In this document: positions 45,250 to 57,300 of the stretch, piece after piece | Layout: each line of letters starts with the position of its first letter | How positions within the stretch are numbered: position 1 is the stretch's first letter | DNA from: Triatoma infestans | Lineage: Eukaryota > Arthropoda > Insecta > Hemiptera > Reduviidae | DNA: 64,000 nucleotides | Assembly (NCBI GenBank): GCA_011037195.1 | Contig: JAAEAF010005073.1 | Location: forward strand, 1-64,000 | Reading direction: 5' to 3' | The notes under the pieces: generated by a model | Told to the model about the DNA's origin: nothing | The model's database searches: none | Seen by the model: only the letters and a program-made list of their open reading frames with translations | Translations under genes and position numbers: made by a program

Positions 45250-45500
45250 GCGAATATTATATCAGACGAATACTGGAGATTACAGTGTGGTGGTTCTGGC
45301 AACTAGCCTAATCCTGGTATAAATCCTCCGCCAAACCCTTTCCTATCAGGAGCAGGTAGATGTTTGCTCTAGGGAAGGGGTTTCTCGTAAGGTGAAGAAA
45401 GGAAAGTGCTCTTGGGAGGGTGGGAATCGATCCTAACAGCAGTGGTGGCGGACTACTGACTCCCATTCAGTAGTCTAACCAGAGTGATTCACGATTCGAA
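45250..45500 (-). mobile_element. SINE-like unit with tRNA-like head (second family)
   Basis: On the reverse strand: 'tctggttagactactg' (A-box region), then a 'ggatcgattcc' B box (9 of 11 to GGTTCGANNCC) about 43 bases later, then a ~150-bp C/T-rich body. Single copy in the window; no tail or duplication found. Confidence 0.4.
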
Positions 45501-46139
45501 ATCCTTAATAGCTTAGCAAGTAGGTTATGAAGTATCTTGGCTCAAGGACAATCAATGTAAGAGAAAGAGACTTACAATCCCAGCTGGTAAAGCGTTCAGA
45601 AGGCTGCTAATAGCTGCCGTTGTTCACACAATATAAACGGCTGCTAAGTTTGTATGAAAGGACTGATTGTAACATAGAAATTTATAGCTGTCCTCTTAAA
45701 CGTACTTGTAGTCATAATTTAATTGAAACCAATTATAGTACTGATATATTGTTCCATATTTGCATTTTGTTGTCAAAATCACAAGCTTCGTTGAACAGAA
45801 TGTACGGCTTTGTAACAAACAGGACATCAAGTTGAAGATATAAATGTTCATTGTTTTTATTTTCCTCTACATTTTTATTCGAAAGTTACGAATTTAATAA
45901 TTACACAAAATACAAATTTGTCCATAATTATGTTTAAATAATTTAAAAAGTTTATAATGGTTTATATTAAGTATGTAATTTCATAAACAATTGACAATGT
46001 TTTGACTGTTATAAATTATTCTGTAACTGTTTGTCAACAATTTTGGTTCCTCTCAGAACAATAAAAATGAAGTTATGGGCAAAAATTTATAAAGAGTTTT
46101 TTCTTCCTAGTAAAAAACTGATCGTGTACCAAATCCCTA
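45501..46139. other. AT-rich non-coding stretch
   Basis: Nothing recognised. Confidence 0.35.
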
Positions 46140-46256
46140 TTTCTTCTTCTTAATTGTTACTTCTATCTCTTAACCTATATACATACAAGCCCTTTTCGCT
46201 AAGACGCTCACGCCACAAGCTATGTATACACATCATCTTACCAAAACATTACATTG
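46140..46256 (-). repeat. Partial LTR, family P (5' end only)
   Basis: Reverse strand TGTAATGTTTTGG..., 'agcttgtggcgtgagcgtcttagcgaaaagggcttgt' order matching P3 (51854 downward). The rest of the LTR is not recognisable. Confidence 0.6.
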
Positions 46257-46439
46257 GCCAGTTTTTTGTAACCTACTACGAAATAAACTGAATAATAGAA
46301 TTGTTGAATGTGTTTCAAATGTACCAATATTCTTTTCTTGTTTTTTTGGGGGGGAAGAATTTTTTTTCTGGATAAATGAAAATACTAGAAAATAATTTAG
46401 GTTTGCTACCTATGTCCAAAGAAATTTTTTAGGCTTAAG

Positions 46440-46640
46440 TAGCTAAAGTATAAAAGCGCGTGTTTTGATTAAAGTGTGAAATATAACATAAATCCTTTAA
46501 TCATCCTTGTTAGTGGAAAGCTTTATGCTAATATTAATTTATTTATCATGCTCTCTATACACTTTTTAACGAATTTAGTTAGATTCTACGATAAAATATT
46601 TAAACAAATAACTATATCGTACGTTAGTAAACATTTTTTA
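46440..46640 (+). repeat. Extra copy of the Penelope-palindrome outer arm
   Basis: 'cgtgttttgattaaagtg', 'aatcctttaatc..ccttgttagtggaaagc' and 'tagttagattcta' match 58405-58560. The 99-residue frame at 46476-46775 lies in it and is not a gene. Confidence 0.6.
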
Positions 46641-48209
46641 GGAATGATTATTCCAGTGATTATTTCATTAGAAATTAGTTATTCTGATAGCCTCTATGAA
46701 TCGTTCTCATTTGTACCGATGTTCATCATGATTAGTGTAATTTATTTTTTTATATGTTTTACATGTCTACATTAATAGTTTGAAGAAAAAATATTCAATG
46801 AGCTCTTAAATTCCAATTTAATGAGAACTTCATATTGCTTTTAATTTAAATTATGTTATTTTTAATTATTCATGTGTTTTTTTCTATTCTTTACTGTTTC
46901 TAACTAAGCAGAGACTAGTGTCTGTCAGAATATTACCATAACTTTAGGACCGAAAATTGATTTAAGAGGAGGGAAAAAACCTGCATAGCATGTTTTTGTT
47001 TATTAAATAACAGGAAATAAAATAAATAAAATAAAAGAGAGTTCTTTTACCCTATTATCTCAACTCCTGGAAGGCTCTGTACAGTAAATACAGGAAAGAT
47101 AATTAATACTATAAATTGAGGTGAGATACCTCAGGTCACCTCTGATTAATAGAAAACAGCAAAAATATAAAGTGAGTGGACTGTATATAATATGATATAA
47201 TTGACTGAGCAAATGGCAAATAAAAATATTAAAATTATGTGGACAAATGAATATATAAATTAAATTAAAATGGGTAGCAAATATTATTTATCATTTTCAA
47301 CAGTCAAAGAAATGGCGCTTACCTTAAAACGCATAATCCTGGTTACCTGTGTTGGGAGACCCATGTGTCCTTAACCCATATCAGGGACAAGGGGAGACGA
47401 GAAATAGGAATAAGGAAATAAATTTTATGAGCTTGTAACTCTTGAATCTTGACCCATATACTGCTGCTTGGCTGATGATTGTAGATAATAATTAAACGGG
47501 CTCCCAGAAGCTGCACGTCAGGAAACGGGGAGTAGCAACCATGTGATTTTACAATAACCTCTGCAGGCTGGGGAGAAAACCGGAGCCGCTTACTCGACAA
47601 AAGGACCAGTTTATTAACACTACCCAGGAAAACAAGAAGTAACAAACTTGGGTTTTTACAATTAAGGGCAACCGAATTGGCTTGAATTACATATTATGTA
47701 TTATCTGTAACCTATTCAAGGAAGTGTTTATCCTTCGAGCTTAAAATAGCTTCTTACTCGTCCGAGTGTTATATTGCCACTGACGGAGAGAGGATAAAAG
47801 GTATAGGTTATCCCCTCTCTCTAGTGAGGACATAGCCTAATACATTAGTAAATTATTATCAATGTAGTACAATACCCCTCTCCGAAATAAAATTATTTTA
47901 CGCTGTTGGCGGCAAATTTAAATTTAGATTAAATACGAATAGTCTTCCTTTGAAAGCCTCTTTTAATATCGAAGGAGGCTACAGATGCGAGAAACATAGG
48001 ACCTGATTAGTTGTCCTTGCTTGCATAGCTGGGCGTGTACAGCAGAACACAAAAGGTAAACAAACCCTTGCTACGTGGGCAATATCTTGGTTAGCTAGAA
48101 TTTTACTAGTTCCAGTTGAATTTCTCTCGTCTCACCGGCCTAAATTTAATATGAATAGGGAGGTAACTGAAACAACTTCCAAGCTTTAGGAATGCAAAAT
48201 TATAAATAT
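46641..48209. other. Non-coding stretch
   Basis: Nothing recognised. The frame at 47645-47343 has no domain. Confidence 0.35.
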
Positions 48210-48430
48210 AAATTACAATTATATTCCATTTAGGTGCTACAACTGAATCTGATGCACAGGGTTCATGCAAAAATCCATCAAGTGAAAGTGCGACTTTAAT
48301 GAATATTTTTTGATTTTTAGCGATTTTCTCAAAAAGGACTTCAACTATCTTTGAACCTTGTACCGTCTAGACAATCACTTTTCATTGGAAACATTTCGTG
48401 AAATATTGAACTTTTGCGGAAGTATTATGC
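48210..48430 (+). repeat. Decayed T1 copy
   Basis: 'ttccatttaggtgctacaactgaatctgatg', 'cgattttctcaaaaaggacttcaac' and 'ttggaaacatttc' follow T1 order with much divergence. Confidence 0.4.
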
Positions 48431-48599
48431 TTTTCTATAAGTTCGCCCCCCTTTATGTTGAATATTCTGCCACTGTTTAATAATAACAAGCATGCCATTA
48501 TAAGTTATTACAAGCATTGCCATAATTCCAAATTTAAGCTGTGACGTAAAGTCAGAAATATTAATCAATATTTAGGAGAAAGAAAAATTATGCTAAAAT

Positions 48600-48960
48600 A
48601 AGTTAAATAATCTTAAATTATATTGTGTAGAGTGAGAAGGTGAGTAGTAGGGAGAGAGATCAGTCGGCGAGTAAGTGGCGGGGGAGAAAGTGCTGTATGG
48701 ACTGCAGTGGGGCTATTCTAACTCTGGAGGACGAGAAATAAAAGAACCCTATATTGTCCGACTGCAATTGGACGAACTGACCCCGCTAAGAGGACGAATT
48801 CTGCAATGCACTCCACCAAGATTAGAGAAAAGAAGCGAGTAAGGTCGAAGGTTCGCAATCGTCTATCTGGCCGCTGTATCATACCACCGCTAATCAACAC
48901 GAAGCACGAAAGGTACTGTGTGTGGAGAAAGTGAGGTACCCTGTTCTCTCCCCTTTTAGA
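48600..48960. other. GC-richer unexplained segment
   Basis: Purine-rich left part (gagagagatcagtcggcgagtaag) and a higher GC content than neighbours. No coding frame beyond 60 residues and no repeat partner in the window. Confidence 0.3.
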
Positions 48961-49152
48961 AAAAAGAAAATAAACTAATAAAGACGCTAGTTACCCTAAC
49001 ATTAAATTTTGTAAATAAACCTAGATGTAAGGTAGATTAAGTTAGATATTAAGTTAGGCTAGGACAATAAGGAATTATTTTATGGATATGTATTTTATTT
49101 ATCATATGTTTCAATTTGAGTAGTAGTAGGTGTATATAGTTAGTACAGATAG

Positions 49153-49826
49153 TGTCAATGACTTTGCCATGTCATTACATCAAATGACATGGCATAGTCA
49201 TTGACATCGGCAAAGTACACCAAAGAAATAATTTACAACTAGTGGTTCCAGCCAGCTGCTATCAACAAAGGGTGAAAACAGTAACACTGTTGGCCGCCGA
49301 CAGCCGCGGTCAACCAAACAAACAACAAAGCCTTTTCATCAATTCTCACATCAAAGGCAGGCACCGCGATAAGTATGGCCACTAAATAAGGTCAGCAAAC
49401 TACGAAGGTCGCACAAGGCCGCACACTAAGACAGATGTCTTGGTGTGAGTGTGAACAACAGTATATATAAACTCTATGATATACGACGAATGATTATTAT
49501 AACATCTACAACCATACGAGCACGTCTATATACACGAGCGGCAGTTTACGCGTCTATACACAGTTATATTCAAACTTATCATTCTCTTAGTTGTGCACTT
49601 TAGTTAGTTATTTTATCATTCTAATTTATCATCTATTTATTACTAAGTATTTTATTATAATTATTAGTTACCATTTCTAACGTTCAAAGTATTGTTCAAT
49701 TATAGTTATTTTTATATAAACCGTTTAATTATTCGAGCACTAACTTCCGCCCCCTTCAAGACATCTGCTACTCCAGGAATCACACAACAAACGATTCCAT
49801 TACATCTAATATCTGATTCCATTACA
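49153..49826 (+). repeat. Solo LTR, family L (copy L5) with palindromic 5' end
   Basis: 4-bp duplication ATAG at 49149-49152 and 49827-49830. It begins TGTCAATGACTTTGCC, which is the reverse complement of the family's usual start. A 6-base spacer follows, then aatgacatggcatagtc, the usual start in its normal orientation. The inverted repeat spans 49154-49206 with ~23-bp arms. It ends gattccattaca. Confidence 0.75.
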
Positions 49827-49830
49827 ATAG

Positions 49831-51238
49831 TGTTGTTTAAGTTTGGGGCAGAAGCACCACCGATTTTGAGTTATTGTAATAAACCTGACCGCTCTCTTTT
49901 AATTTTTCCCAACCTGTTACCATAACCCGTGAACTATACCCAACCACTTAATTGTACCACCTCATCCCTTCAAATGTTATTAACGTCACAAAGCAAATCG
50001 GTAGATCAGACATGCTACTATAAAAAATAGGTTTTAAGAAATTTTTGTGGTTTCCTCTAAGAAGGGCTCCATCAATTTTCTTGAAACTTTGATAGTTAGA
50101 AAACACAAGTCTAAACCTTCAAGGTTATTTGCAATTTCATTCCGGAAAAATTCATTTTTGTGGTTATCCTGAGAATTTGACATATTATGTGTTAATTAGA
50201 CGAAAGTTTAAAGTGCTGTTCGTTAATGATTACTAAAAGAAGGCACTCTCATACAATTTAAATAAGTATAATCTCACAGCCTTTATTTATATTTAATGTA
50301 AAACCAATTGAATGTTAATCATTCATTAAGTCATTTCATTTAATTCTTTTAATTTTTTAAATTGATTAAATTATATAAAAAATAAAAATTTGACAAGGCA
50401 TTGTGTTAAATGTTCCAAGTAAAATTGACACAAATCTAACTTATAGAAGCCCTTGTAAATTTATAAAAATAAATTAATAAAAAATTTAATGGCATATACA
50501 GTGTGTACAAATAATTAATCAAACACATGACAAATATACGAACGATTTTCACATATATGATAATGAAAAATGTTCTTCATATGAATGCGGACATGGGCTT
50601 TTATGTTTTGGAATTGAAAGGGAACATGTTGGTACGTTTTGGTAGCAATAGAACTAGATGCATACGAGGATATAAATTAATAGATTTGAGAAACAAAATT
50701 TGGCAGTATATACCGGTATGGTTTGGTGCGGTTGTAGTAATTCATTGCAAAATACCGTTGTTCATAAAGGGAACGTACAGGCAATGCTGGAGTTTGTCCA
50801 AGTCATACTCTACTGTAGTAGGTCGAATGAACGTAGATTTTGGTTGTACAAGGCTTTACTATAGTGTAGTCAGCAGTCAGTCACATGTCTTGTCCAACCT
50901 ATGACGAGATTTTTTTTTTTCCTACTACTGTAATAACTGAGTTTAGTGTGGTTTTTAACACTTTTACTGTTGTATTCTTCCCCCTCCTCTTTAACACCAA
51001 ACTAACAGACTTTTTTTTTATGTTTAATAAAATTGATAATATATTTGTTCATGTAAATAAAATGCTATTCAATTATATATTTATTTATTTATTTGTAAAC
51101 AACGATATACTATTATATACTATTTCTAAAATGTAAACAATATTTTCGTTTGGCTATTGTTAATTAAACCAGCTAAAAAAATTAGTTGGTTGGGGCCAAA
51201 GAAGAAAATTTTTATTTTTTATAATTTAAAAAAAAAGT
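49831..51238. other. Non-coding stretch with a decayed T1 copy
   Basis: 50030-50170 resembles T1 ('gggctccatcaattttcttgaaac', 'ccggaaaaattcattt'). A 125-residue frame at 50527-50904 (MTNIRTIFTYMIMKN...) has no recognised domain. Confidence 0.35.
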
Positions 51239-51868
51239 ATTCGACGTTTCGGACCTTTGGTGTCCTTTGTAGTGGAAGTACGAAATGAAAAATAATAGTT
51301 TTTAAAGATAATTTATCTAATTTTGTTAATTTTTTATAATTATTTTAGTGCTGTGAAATTACCTTCAAAAAGAGTGTACTTTAGTGCCAGGTACTGTAAA
51401 TTAGGATCATAGCAAATAGGAAAACAAAGGCACAAAATCCCGTTAGGAGAAACCATTTGTAAAAGTAAATTCCCCCGCTAGAGAGAGAGAGCAATTCCAA
51501 AAAAATAGAGTCTGCCATAGCTTTCAAATAGTTCAGTTCAAAAAAGATAGTCTTAACTCAGCCTTCAAACAGAACACTTCAGGAATCGCTCTCTTAGTAT
51601 CAGTGCCAGTTATAAGTTAAAACATAAGAGTTTAGCATCTAATCTAGATTAATTAATAGATTTATACTTAATCGCTGTGATATTATAAAGCTATTTAAAT
51701 TCAGTTATATTATTTTATAAATTTTATAATCAGTGGTGCTTTATTGATTATTATTCTATTACTTCTATCTCAAACAAACACAAGCCCTTTTCGCTAAAAC
51801 GCTCACGCCACAAGCTACCTATAAACACATCATCACATCACCAATCACATTACACCTTCCTCAGGAAC
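51239..51868 (-). ncRNA. Hammerhead ribozyme-like motif split by LTR P3
   Basis: Halves at 51239-51267 and 51859-51868 (51855-51858 is the duplicated CCTT). Read together on the reverse strand: stem I TTC/GAA, core CTGAGGA (intact), extra A, stem II GGAC/GTCC, GAAA, stem III palindrome ACGT, cleavage-site C. The LTR entered stem II. Confidence 0.65.
51268..51854 (-). repeat. Solo LTR, family P (copy P3)
   Basis: Reverse strand TGTAATGTGATTGG...CTTCCACTACA, 587 bp, perfect 4-bp duplication CCTT at 51264-51267 and 51855-51858. Contains the 'gggggaatttacttttacaaa' and 'agtacctggcac' blocks shared with P2. Confidence 0.85.
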
Positions 51869-52178
51869 AACAAATAAAAAAATATGGATATGAAGAAAAT
51901 TGTATGATAAAATTAAAACATAAAACAATTTAACAATATTAGAAAGATATGATACCTTTTAAGGAAGAATGGAAAGTTAAATGTTTTTCTTTAAGTTAAA
52001 TGTATTTCTAAAATGATTTTTTCCATCGGAAATTCTCAGTCTATTAACTCTCTTTAATGTTGGCGCGTCTTTTATTTTTTTTGCAATGAATGCTCGTGGT
52101 ACCGGGTATCGCAACGCAAATAAGAAGCTATGTAAAAATATTATGAAAAAATGTAGGTAATTTGAATATTTTGTAGAC
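51869..52178. other. AT-rich non-coding stretch
   Basis: Nothing recognised. Confidence 0.35.
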
Positions 52179-52267
52179 GTATTGGATATAGTAGTTGTGG
52201 TGGTTGGTTCCGCAAAGCTGGAAAGCATCAGAGACATTTTCCGTGGTAGCCTGCTTCATTTTGTGGT

Positions 52268-52305
52268 CATCGACCGGTTTCGGGCGTTCGCCCATTTTCA
52301 GGATG
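52268..52305 (-). ncRNA. Hammerhead ribozyme-like motif, G8 changed
   Basis: Reverse strand: CATC, core CTGAAAA (G8 replaced by A, expected to abolish cleavage), T, stem II GGGC GAAC GCCC (perfect), GAAA, ACCGGT, C, GATG. Confidence 0.65.
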
Positions 52306-53147
52306 TGTTTTTCAGTAGTCTGGGTTACTGTTACTAGAGTAAACATTGTGTCTCTTTGTATTTATTAGTTTGGTGGTTTAATGATATCTGTTTTTTATAA
52401 ATTTTGGTACATTTTGAGATAATAGTGTGTGTGATAATACTACAAAGTTTGAACGATTTCTATCAAACGATTCCGGAGAAAAAATTTAAAATATTTTTCA
52501 TCATAAACTGTAAGTTTGGTGCATATTAAATTGCATATGACGATTTTCACGTGCTGTATGTAATAGAGAATTCTTATTACATTACAGTGGCGTGTGGCTG
52601 TTATCTCTTATCTCCAGCTGACTGACATTTTATCGGATAAAGTACGTCATTTTTGTTTATCTCTCTAATCCACTGCTGCTTATAAACTAACTCTGACGTT
52701 TCTTACTTGTTTACCTATTTCTGTTTATTCATTTGCTTCTTTAGAGAATAGATTGTTTTTGGTTTTTTGTTTTTTGAAGCTTATTTGAAGAGAGATAAAC
52801 AAAAATGATGTACTTTATTCAATAAAATACCAATCAGCTGGAGATAACAGCCACACGTCACTGTGATATAATAAGAATTCTCTATTACACACTGTTACAT
52901 AAAAATCGTAATCAAGCAAAATTGAACATGCACCAAACTTACAGTTTATGAAGAAAAATATTTTAATTAATTTCTCCGAAATCCTTCGATAGAAATTGTT
53001 CAAACTTTGCATTATTATCACCCACACTATTATCTCAAAATGTACCAAAATTTATAAAAAACAGATATCATTAAACTACCAAACTAATAAATACAAAGAT
53101 ACACAATGTTTACTCGGGTAATAGTAACTCTAGACTCTTGCAAAACG

Positions 53148-53185
53148 CATCCTGAAAATGGGCGAACACCCGAAACCGGTCGATG
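53148..53185 (+). ncRNA. Hammerhead ribozyme-like motif, G8 changed
   Basis: Forward strand partner of 52268-52305: CATC, CTGAAAA, T, GGG(c)GAAC(a)CCC, GAAA, ACCGGT, C, GATG. Same G8-to-A change as its partner. Confidence 0.65.
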
Positions 53186-53238
53186 ACCACAAAATGAAGC
53201 TGGCTACCACGGAAAATATCTCTGATGTATTGGATATA

Positions 53239-53824
53239 CTTTAGACAGTCGTGATAGGGATATTATGGATACATCTATTGCAACCTAAAAACCGGATGCA
53301 GCGTTACATAGATGGTAAGAAATTCAGAAAAAAAAAATATATATTTATACGCAGAATATATATATAGTTAAATTATAAAAGATATATATATAAAACTACT
53401 GAAAGCTAGATATGGGTGAACTGAAGCTCCTTCTTGTGAGTTTTTTATTGATGGTGTTCCTCGAAAGATGTATTGCTTTTTTTTTATATCCAATATAGCC
53501 TATGAGATAAACAATATAATGTAATTGTTGTGGTGGTTTTAAATCTAGCACGATTCTTTTCTTATAATGTTTGAGAGAAATGTATATAACTTTTTCTCGA
53601 TGAATGTATATTGTTATGTGCTAGCCGTGGGCCTAACACGTCTAGGTCTATATTACTAATTAGCCAACCAATAAATACCACTCCAGGGCTACAACTTCCA
53701 ATATCATTATTTTAAACCACTAAACTGTCTACACAATTCAACTTAGATTTTCACTACACACACACACAACAAAAATATATACAATATATACATATATATA
53801 AATATATACGATACAAATCGTATT
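53239..53824. other. AT-rich non-coding stretch
   Basis: (AT)n-rich; CA run at 53759-53768. Nothing recognised. Confidence 0.35.
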
Positions 53825-53958
53825 GCTTTTTCACAGTTTATATTTTATTAGTTATATTATTTAACTAATTAGGTGTAATAAACACAGATAATGTTTAAAC
53901 ATGAATAATGTGTACAATAAACACATATGATTCCCAATATATCTATTTTACCTGCTTG

Positions 53959-54320
53959 TGTTACCTGAGCACACTCAAACACAAATGGAGAAAGCCTTAA
54001 AGATAAACAGAAATAAATATCCGTGCAACACAATATGTTGGTAGTTTATTTACCTTATTCAGAACACAAGATTACACACATCAAAATTACAAGCAATCAA
54101 CAAACATATATTTATATAACACAAATGAAGATATTAGTCAATCTGAAATCACACTGGAATTATTTAATTAGCACACAGCACTAGAGTAAACAGAAAAACA
54201 CACACACGAGTTTTTCTACATATGACTAAGTTCACCGAAATGCTATCGATCCTCTTCAATCTCTCTCAAAATCGATGTTTAATCATTTGTCTTTATTTGC
54301 AATAATATCAGCCGTTAACA
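53959..54320 (-). repeat. 3' LTR of the RT-less LTR retrotransposon
   Basis: 362 bp, TGTTAACGGCTG...CTCAGGTAACA on the reverse strand. 4-bp target duplication CTTG at 53955-53958. About 98 percent like the 5' LTR by eye (a handful of substitutions and 1-base indels). Confidence 0.9.
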
Positions 54321-54367
54321 TTCGGCCATCCTACGGTGGGATTGACCTCAATCCCTGTGGGATATCA

Positions 54368-57300
54368 TTATTCATAATCTTCAAGATAGGCAGGCTTCTT
54401 CCGCTCCCTCTTCTTTCTTCCGCTCCTAAGTTGTGAATCCTCCTTTTTAGTGCTGTGTTCTTCTGAAAGTGATTCTCCACTAAGCTGCTCACGGTCGTCT
54501 TCTGAATCTGAAGAGTCTGTCTCTTTTTCTTCTTCTCCTGACATAGGGGTCCACAATTTTAGATCGCTCACATGAGCCGAAGTAATATAATGCCTTCCTC
54601 CCTGGGGCTTGATATCGCTTACGGTATAAGAATCTCCTCCTCTTATAGCTGTGATCACCATTGGTCCTCGGTATCTCGGTTGGGTTTTGGTGGGCTCCCC
54701 AGTTTGGGTTTTAGCCGTTCTCAAGAACACAATGTCTCCGACTGCATACTTCGTTGCTCGGTATATCTTTTTATCAAACCTCCTTTTCATCGACAGCTGT
54801 CCTTCCTTAATGCGAGACCTAGCCTCGTCTTGGAGATCTTGGGGCGGCGTATAGTCCTGGTATAGAAACTGTCTTAGCTGACCATCCAAATTATTCACTG
54901 ATGGCTGATACCCATACAACATCTCAAACGGTGATCGGTTTGTTGTTTCGTTTACACTAAGATTCAGGGCTTGTTCGCACTTGGCTATATCACGATCCCA
55001 GTCTCTCTCGTCGTCTCTTACTGTGGACGCTCTAATTACAGGCAGAACAGTTCTGTTGACTCTTTCAACTAATCCATTGGCTCTGGGATGTCTCACCGAA
55101 ATTAAGTTATGTTTTATCCCTCTTTCCTTACAGAATTCTTGAAACTTTCTGCTTATAAACGCAGATCCTCTGTCAGTCACGATCATCTCGGGTAGTCCTC
55201 TCTCCTCCAACATGATTGCTAAATGCTTGAGCACAAGCCGGGTCGAGGTATCCTTGACAGGACATAATTTAACAAACCTTGTTAAATTATCCGCAATCAC
55301 CAGTAAGTGTTGATTTCCTTTTGTACTTTTGATAAATGGACCCATGTGATCTATGTGAACGGTAGCAAAAGGGCGTTTGCCGGGAGGGATCGGGTGCAAC
55401 TCTCCTGGCTTTTTACCACTTGGAACCTTGTTCAAAATACATTGTAAACATGAAGCAATATGTTTTCTAGCGTACCTCCTCATAGATGGGAACCAATAGT
55501 TTCTACTTATCGTGGACACTGTGCGGTCAACACCAAAGTGACCTGAGAGATCATGAGAGTTAATCAAGAGGGTTTTTCTGAAACTGCCGGGCACCATGAA
55601 CAAGTCTCTCCCCTTAACACTTTTATATAGGAGCCCATCTCTCAGTCTAACATCTTTGGTAATCTGTTTTTCGCCCGCAGTTCTTGCTTCTTCAGGCTTT
55701 TCTAAGATCTTACGTAATAAATCCAGTTTCTCATCTTTTATTTGCCACATTCGAACTTCATTCTCCACCGTAATCACAGTGTAAACACTTCCCGTGATCG
55801 GTTCTACCTCTGCATCATCTTGAGTAGTTGCGACAGCGCGGCTCAATGCATCTATATGCTGCATCTTTTCACCAGGTCTGTGCTTGATATCAACAGCAAG
55901 AGTCACTTCCGCTTCCACATTGAGTTCCGTTTCCAAAATTGGTCTTGTGAGTCCCACGGACTTCACTGCATCTATAGCGCCTTCAGCGCACCTATTGTCC
56001 AGTATAGTTCCTGCGTCCATATCTTGCCGTTTATCTGTGTTATTCTCGACTAAGATCTGATATTGTCTATTCCCAGCTGTTGCATCCACTAGATTAAAGC
56101 TTAATGGTGGTAGGGTTACAGTCTTTCTGACCGTCATTTTCTCTATTGCTAATCCAGGCTCAATTTCAAGTTCTCTAAATGGGTCCTCGTCTCTATATCC
56201 TATTTTTAAAGTTCCATCCATGCTACAATAAGCAATATGGGGTTGATCTATCCAGCTTCGTCCAATTATTAAATCGTATACTTGAACATCATCTGGTACA
56301 GCCATCACTCGTATTTCTGTTCCAATTACCCCATCAATGGACAGTGTCAGTTGAGCCACTTCCTCTACCTTGACAGGTTGCTTCTCTTGTCCAAAACCCG
56401 TTAATATCACATTCGCAGGAATTAAATGTAATCCAAATGTCGTGGCAGCAGATTTCCTCAACGTACATTCTCCGGCACCAGAATCGAACAACCCATGCAC
56501 TGAATGAACGCCGTTGATTTCTACTCTTTTAATGTATTTTATCACCTCAGGTTGGAAATAGCTGCTTACCATGCCTATTCTTGACTTATCCATTGCTTGT
56601 TCCCCTTTCTTCTTCTTAGTGCATTCCCTAGAAGTATGGTTGGTCTGCCCACATGTCCAACATTCTCTAGCTGGTTTTGCATCAGGACATTCACGAGATG
56701 TATGTCCTTCTTTCCTACAAGTAAAGCACCTCAAAATTCCTCTCTCCCGATCTGAACTTCTGTTCACTTCTATTAATTTGTTTTTACTTTCAGTGCACGA
56801 TGTGGATCCTTGCCCAACTCCCTTGGTCACTGACCATCCGGATTTCTTTCTTTCTCCTATATGTTCGTGAGATCTTTCCTTCTTGATTGGGTGCTGGTCC
56901 TTATGTATTCTCCCTTTACTAATTCTTTCTGAACGTGCTCTGTTTACGCTTTCATAAGCTATGATTGAGTCATGTAATTCATCTTCATCATGATGAGTTA
57001 TCCCTAAGAGATGATCGCACAACTCTCTCGACCAAAGACCCTCTAACACCTGCATCTTGAGAGCTTGGAAGTCCAACTTTAAAACCTTACACATTCTCAC
57101 TTTTTCCTGGAAGTAATCTTCCACATCTTCCGTCCGACTTTGCACTCTCTCCAGCATCTCTTTCCCCTGCTCTCCTATGGCTTTCACACCTAAATAAGTT
57201 CTGTTAAACTGCTTTTCAAATTCATCCCAAGTTGAGATATCTCGAGAAATAAACCAATTTCTCGCCGGCCCCACGAAGCTACCACGCGCTGCTTCCAATT

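Larger units (their letters stand above)
52191..53226. mobile_element. Palindromic hammerhead element (non-autonomous, Penelope-related)
   Basis: Two inverted arms of about 460-490 bp (about 52225-52670 and 52780-53226) around a ~110-bp centre, each with a hammerhead near its outer end. GTATTGGATATA is perfectly duplicated at 52179-52190 and 53227-53238, so this is a complete, mobilised 1036-bp unit. The left end has ~35 extra bases (gtagttgtggtggttggttcc...) not present on the right. Arms differ by scattered substitutions. No protein is encoded; mobilisation in trans by a Penelope-like enzyme is inference. Confidence 0.75.

Noticed and set aside
46476..46775. 99-residue hydrophobic frame resembling a membrane protein
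   Set aside because: Lies in a copy of the Penelope-palindrome arm; AT-rich codons (Ile, Phe, Leu) give false hydrophobicity.
50527..50904. 125-residue frame with mixed composition
   Set aside because: Slightly more protein-like than others, but no motif and no splice or promoter context; left as unrecognised.
52191..53226. Foldback/Tc-type DNA transposon explanation for the palindrome
   Set aside because: A 12-bp target duplication, hammerheads and asymmetric outer ends fit target-primed retrotransposition better.
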